In this document: positions 60,436-64,000 of the stretch, piece after piece | Position numbering within the stretch: position 1 is the stretch's first letter | How the letters are laid out: the number at the start of each line of letters is the position of its first letter | DNA from: Nonomuraea rhodomycinica | GTDB lineage: Bacteria; Actinomycetota; Actinomycetes; Streptosporangiales; Streptosporangiaceae | Length of the DNA: 64,000 nucleotides | Direction of reading: 5' to 3' | Assembly: GCF_013363995.1 (NCBI RefSeq) | Contig: NZ_JABWGO010000006.1 | Location: 1-64,000, forward strand | Position numbers and translations under genes: made by a program | The notes under the pieces: generated by a model | Databases searched by the model: none | What the model saw: the letters and a program-made list of their open reading frames with translations, nothing else | What the model was told of the DNA's origin: nothing

Positions 60436-61538
60436 CAAGCACAACTCCTGTTCATGGTCGCGGCCGCTTCGGCCTCCGTTGGCTCGTTCCTTGCTCTCTC
60501 CGGCCGAGCTCCTCCGCTCCAGTCCAGGAGAACCTTGCCGGTGCGGCCGCTGGCGGCCGTGTCGAAGGCGGCGTCGAACTCGTCGTACGGGAACCGGTCG
60601 GTGATCACCGGAGTCAGGTCGAGGCCCTTCTCCAGCAGGACCGACATGTTGTACCAGGTCTCGAACATCTCGCGGCCGTAGATGCCCTTGATGGTGATCA
60701 TCGAGGTGACGATCGTGGCCCAGTCGACCGCGAACTCCTCCGCGGGCAGGCCGAGCATGGCGATCTTGCCGCCGTGGGTCATGCTCGCGATCATGTCCCG
60801 CATGGCCCGCGGGTTGCCGGACATCTCCAGTCCCACGTCGAAGCCCTCGCGCATGTCGAGGCGGCGCATGCCGTCGGCGATGGAGTCGCGCGCGACGTTC
60901 AGCGCGAGGGAGACGCCGAGCTTGCCGGCCAGGTCGAGGCGCTCGTCGCTGACGTCGGTGATGACGACGTTGCGGGCGCCGACGTGGGTGGCCACGGCAG
61001 CGGCCATCAGCCCGATCGGGCCCGCGCCGGTGATCAGCACGTCCTCGCCGACGAGGGGGAACGACAGGGCCGTGTGGACGGCGTTGCCGAACGGGTCGAA
61101 GATGGCCGCCACGTCGGGGTCGACGGGGACGCGGTGCACCCAGGCGTTCTCGGCGGGGAGCGTGACGTACTCGGCGAAGGCGCCGTCGCGGTGGACGCCG
61201 AGGCCGACGGTGTTGCGGCACAGGTGGCGGCGGCCGGCCATGCAGTTGCGGCACCGGCCGCACACGATGTGGCCCTCGCCGCTGACCAGGTCGCCGACGG
61301 CGACGTTCTCCACCCCGGGGCCGGTCCCGACGACCTCGCCGCTGAACTCGTGCCCGACGATGAGAGGAAGCTTCAGGGTGTTACGCGCCCAGTCATCAAA
61401 TTTCCGGATATGGAGGTCGGTGCCGCAGATGCCGGTACGCAGCACCTTGATCAGCACCTCGCCGGGCCCCGGCGTCGGCTCCGGTACGTCGACCAGCCGG
61501 AGGCCGGCCTCGGGCTTGTCCTTGACCAGCGCTTTCAT
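60435..61538 (-). CDS. tdh: L-threonine 3-dehydrogenase
   Basis: A 367-residue zinc-dependent medium-chain dehydrogenase that oxidises L-threonine to 2-amino-3-ketobutyrate with NAD+. The catalytic zinc Cys is in RTGICGTDLHI with GHEFSGEVV; structural zinc Cys are in CGRCRNCMAGRRHLC; the NAD loop is ITGAGPIGLMA. It is about 25 residues longer than the E. coli enzyme because of an acidic/Arg tail (ARPERARNEPTEAEAA) that ends next to the kbl start. A GGGGGA ribosome site precedes the ATG. First gene of the threonine operon. Confidence 0.97.
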
Positions 61539-61680
61539 CGCACATTCCCCCTCATCCCGAACCTAACGCACTGTGCCGCCCCGGCTCCGGACATGTCCAT
61601 CGAGGGATTCTTAAGTGCCCCCACAGCTTCGCTTCACGCCGCCGCTCGGCGTGTTCCGGCGGGCCGCTGTCGCCCCGTGA

Positions 61681-61705
61681 TTACGTAACCAAGTTTGTTA
61701 AGTAA
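61681..61705. promoter_or_regulatory. ROK-type operator dyad
   Basis: TTACGTAAC (61681-61689) and GTTAAGTAA (61697-61705) are inverted with one mismatch and a 7-nt spacer, 33 bp before the ROK start. ROK regulators of sugar genes commonly use such TTA/TAA-rich dyads. Confidence 0.6.
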
Positions 61706-61737
61706 GATGTCGATCTGACGGTTTCCCTGGAGGTCCG

Positions 61738-62871
61738 GTGCGAGAGCAGAGCGGCGACGCCTCCCTGCTGCGTAAGCTCAACTCCGCCGCGGTGCTGCGC
61801 ATCCTGCGCCAGGCCGGGGTCGCCACGCTGAGCGAGCTGGCCCGGGCCGCCCGCGTCTCCAGGCCGACGGCCGAGGTGATCGTCGAGGACCTGATCGCCG
61901 AGGGCTGGGCCGAGGAGTGCGGCGAGGAGCAGGGCGACCGCCAGCGCGGCCGGCCGGCCCGGCGCTTCCGCTTCCGCGCGTCGGCGGGCCACGTCGCGGG
62001 CGTCGGCATCGGGGCCTCGCACGTCCGCGCCATGGTGGCCGACCTCAACGGGGAGGTCGTCGCCTCCCACAAGGCGCCCACGCACGAGACGATGACCGCG
62101 GCCGAGCGGCTCGACGTCGTCGCCGGTCTGGTCTCCGCCGTCGCCGGCCGGGCCGGGCTGTCCCCGGCCGACCTGGCGGCCGTCGGCGTGGGCACCACCG
62201 GCATGGTGGACAACGCGGGCCGCGTGGTCAAGAGCACCGTCCTGCCCGGATGGACCGGCCTCGACCTGCGGGCCGAGCTGGGGCGGCGGCTCGCGCCGCC
62301 CGTGCTGGTCGAGAACGACATGCGCCTCGCGGTGCTCGCCGAGCACTGGCGGGGCGCGGCGCACGGCCATGACGACGTGCTCTATCTCTTCACCGGCCAC
62401 CGGCTGGGCCTGGCCTTGCTGATCGGCGGCCGGCCGCACCGGGGCGCCAACGCCGCCGCGGGCGAGATCGGCCGGCAGGCCCGCGACCACTGGTCGGCCT
62501 TCAAGCACGTCTTCGACTACGCGATGGAGTCCGAGCCGGGCGAGCTGCGCTCGCACCAGCAGGCGGCCGACTTCGCCATCGAGCGGGCGCGCGGCGGCGA
62601 CGAGCGGGCGCTGGCCGCGGTCACCGCGTTCGCCCGGCACCTGGGCGAGGGCCTGCTCACCCTGGTCAACCCGCTGGACCCCGAGATGGTGGTGGTCGGC
62701 GGGCGGCTGGCCAGGGCCGGTGACCTGCTGGTCGAGCCGATCCAGCGCTACTTCGACGAGGTGTGCTACCACCCGCCGAAGGTCGTCGCCTCCGGCCTGG
62801 GCAGCGACTGCGTCGCGCTGGGCGCCGTCAGGTGGGCGCTGGACCGCGCCGACGACCTGCTCTTTTCGTAG
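61738..62871 (+). CDS. ROK-family transcriptional regulator lacking the zinc motif
   Basis: A 377-residue regulator. The N-terminal winged helix (LSELARAARVSRPTAEVIVEDL) is standard, followed by a ROK fold with VGVGTTGMVDNAGRV and VNPLDPEMVVVGGRL. The zinc signature CxCGxxGCxE is absent and the preceding GEIGH is GEIGRQ, so the zinc-dependent sugar site is altered. GGAGG lies six bases before the GTG. It is divergent from tdh and lies directly before a sugar-binding lipoprotein gene, which it may control. Confidence 0.9.
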   Translation: MREQSGDASLLRKLNSAAVLRILRQAGVATLSELARAARVSRPTAEVIVEDLIAEGWAEECGEEQGDRQRGRPARRFRFRASAGHVAGVGIGASHVRAMVADLNGEVVASHKAPTHETMTAAERLDVVAGLVSAVAGRAGLSPADLAAVGVGTTGMVDNAGRVVKSTVLPGWTGLDLRAELGRRLAPPVLVENDMRLAVLAEHWRGAAHGHDDVLYLFTGHRLGLALLIGGRPHRGANAAAGEIGRQARDHWSAFKHVFDYAMESEPGELRSHQQAADFAIERARGGDERALAAVTAFARHLGEGLLTLVNPLDPEMVVVGGRLARAGDLLVEPIQRYFDEVCYHPPKVVASGLGSDCVALGAVRWALDRADDLLFS

Positions 62872-63017
62872 AGATCTTCGATAATTCTGTCACGAAGCTG
62901 TCACGCTGAGGTCGCTTGCGCGCATCTTCTGCTTGATCATGCGTGATTATCTATAGTTCTTTTCATAAATGAGCGCTATCTTCCAGTCACGCACAGACCC
63001 GGACGGATGGGGACGAC
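62872..63017 (+). promoter_or_regulatory. AT-rich control region before second sugar transporter
   Basis: This 146-bp gap is clearly AT-richer than its surroundings. It has direct repeats CTGTCACG at 62887-62894 and 62898-62905 (11 bp apart), a TTGATC at 62933-62938, and TATAGT at 62952-62957; the spacing of the latter two is too short for one promoter. It is likely where the ROK regulator or another factor acts. Confidence 0.45.
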
Positions 63018-64000
63018 ATGACAGGGAAGATCAGGGCGCTGGTGGTCGCCGGCACGCTCGTTGCCGGACTCGCGGGATGCTCCTCGTCTGACGGGGACGG
63101 CTCCGGCGGCAAGGTCACGCTGACCTACGCCTACTGGGACCAGGAGAACCAGGGCCAGGCGATGACCAAGATCGTCCAAGAGTTCACGAAGAGCCACCCG
63201 AACATCGAGGTCAAGCTCCAGTTCACCCCGAACAAGGAGTACTGGACCAAGCTCCAGACCGCCGCCGCCGGCGGCACGGCCCCCGACGTGTTCTGGATGA
63301 ACGGCCCGCGCATCGGCCTGTACGCCTCGCAGGGCGCGCTGATGCCGCTCTCCGACAAGATCGCCGCCGACAAGGTGGACCTCGGCAAGTACCCCAAGTC
63401 GCTGGTCGACCTCTACACCCTCGACGGCAAGCAGTACGGCATCCCCAAGGACTTCGACACCATCGGCCTCTGGTACAACAAGGCCCTGTTCGACGCCGCC
63501 AAGGTCAAGTACCCCGACGCCTCCTGGACCTGGGACGACGTCCGGGCGGCGGCCAAGAAGCTGACCGACCCCGCCAAGGGCGTCCACGGCATCGGCGCGA
63601 TGCCCTGGTCGCAGGAGCTCTACTACAACACGATCTTCCAGGCCGGCGGCTACGTCATCTCCGACGACAAGAAGAAGTCGGGCTACGACGACCCCGCCAC
63701 CATCGAGGGCCTCAAGTTCTGGAAGGACCTGCTCGACCAGAAGCTCTCGCCGACGGTCCAGCAGATGACCGACAACGACCCCATCGAGATGTTCAAGAGC
63801 GGCAAGCTCGCCATGTGGTACGACGGCTCCTACGACGCCTCCCAGTACTTCAAGACCGAGGGCCTCAAGGCCGGCGTCGCCCCGCTCCCCGCCGGGCCCA
63901 AGGGCAAGGCGACCGTCATCCACGGCCTGGCCAACGTCGTCTACGCCAAGACCAAGCACCCGAAGGAGGCGTGGGAGTTCGTCAAGTTCCTCGGCTCCGA
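63018..64000 (+). CDS. Sugar ABC transporter substrate-binding lipoprotein, 3' end outside window
   Basis: The first 327 residues of a cluster-B (MalE-like) binding protein, open to the window edge. The signal peptide ends in the lipobox LAGC and is followed by a Ser/Asp/Gly linker. TLTYAYWDQENQGQA, the AGGTAPDVFWMNGPRI block, YGIPKDFDTIGLWYNKALF and GKLAMWYDGSYDA match carbohydrate-binding proteins of the CUT1 class. Permease genes would be expected downstream. The adjacent ROK regulator suggests sugar-dependent expression. Confidence 0.93.
   Translation, partial: MTGKIRALVVAGTLVAGLAGCSSSDGDGSGGKVTLTYAYWDQENQGQAMTKIVQEFTKSHPNIEVKLQFTPNKEYWTKLQTAAAGGTAPDVFWMNGPRIGLYASQGALMPLSDKIAADKVDLGKYPKSLVDLYTLDGKQYGIPKDFDTIGLWYNKALFDAAKVKYPDASWTWDDVRAAAKKLTDPAKGVHGIGAMPWSQELYYNTIFQAGGYVISDDKKKSGYDDPATIEGLKFWKDLLDQKLSPTVQQMTDNDPIEMFKSGKLAMWYDGSYDASQYFKTEGLKAGVAPLPAGPKGKATVIHGLANVVYAKTKHPKEAWEFVKFLGS

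Noticed and set aside
61590..61599. GGACATGTCC palindrome upstream of tdh
   Set aside because: A single 10-bp palindrome at this base composition is expected by chance, and no second copy or promoter spacing supports it.

Overview
The window is a 64 kb piece of a very GC-rich actinobacterial chromosome. Third codon positions are almost all G or C, GTG starts are common, neighbouring genes often overlap by 4 nt, and actinomycete-typical families are present (XPB-type helicase, HelD-like helicase, DUF3027, DUF2530, S8 proteases, STAND regulators, ECF sigma factors with a linked membrane protein). A Streptosporangiales-like organism (Nonomuraea or a relative) is an inference from gene style, not a proven assignment. 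I saw no rRNA, tRNA, CRISPR array, transposase or phage genes; the window reads as ordinary chromosome with many small regulatory modules.

Layout. 1-3.7 kb: 3' part of groEL, an ECF sigma/membrane-protein pair, and a PEBP-type protein. 3.7-9.5 kb: a ROK regulator divergent from a sugar operon (lipoprotein, permease, single-domain ATPase, C3-epimerase-like TIM barrel, P-loop kinase) resembling the Frc type. 9.5-18.4 kb: HelD-like helicase, XPB helicase, acyl-CoA ligase and a large XPB-associated protein. 18.4-28.7 kb: TetR, HAD phosphatase, cold-shock protein, MFS, DUF3027, a sacsin/Hsp90-like ATPase, a secreted tripeptidyl-aminopeptidase-like hydrolase and DUF2530. 28.8-37.7 kb: purine permease, MarR plus MFS, ThpR, a possible 27-residue membrane peptide, aldo/keto reductase, MATE exporter, and small enzymes. 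37.8-42.6 kb: STAND regulator, SDR and L-2-hydroxyglutarate oxidase. 42.6-49.6 kb: response regulator, histidine kinase and a second response regulator, running into two dynamin-like GTPases. 49.6-52.7 kb: a sigma-factor remnant, a secreted protein divergent from a CutRS-like two-component system, and a hydrolase. 52.7-58.1 kb: a repeat-rich spacer, then a second ECF sigma/membrane-protein pair divergent from a large secreted subtilisin. 58.2-64 kb: LysR, kbl, tdh, a second ROK regulator and the start of a second sugar-binding lipoprotein.

The most interesting point is the ECF system. Two paralogous pairs (about 1.3-3.0 kb and 53.2-54.7 kb) share the same gene order and a GTGA overlap. Both sigma genes and the divergent subtilisin gene carry a matching upstream element of the form GNAAY-N16-ACAT. 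The sigma and subtilisin copies at 54.7 kb agree over 13 consecutive bases. This suggests an autoregulated sigma factor that also drives a secreted protease. A fragment of a third related sigma gene lies near 49.6 kb. Short in-frame minisatellites are unusually frequent and lie mostly in linkers, tails or just past stop codons.
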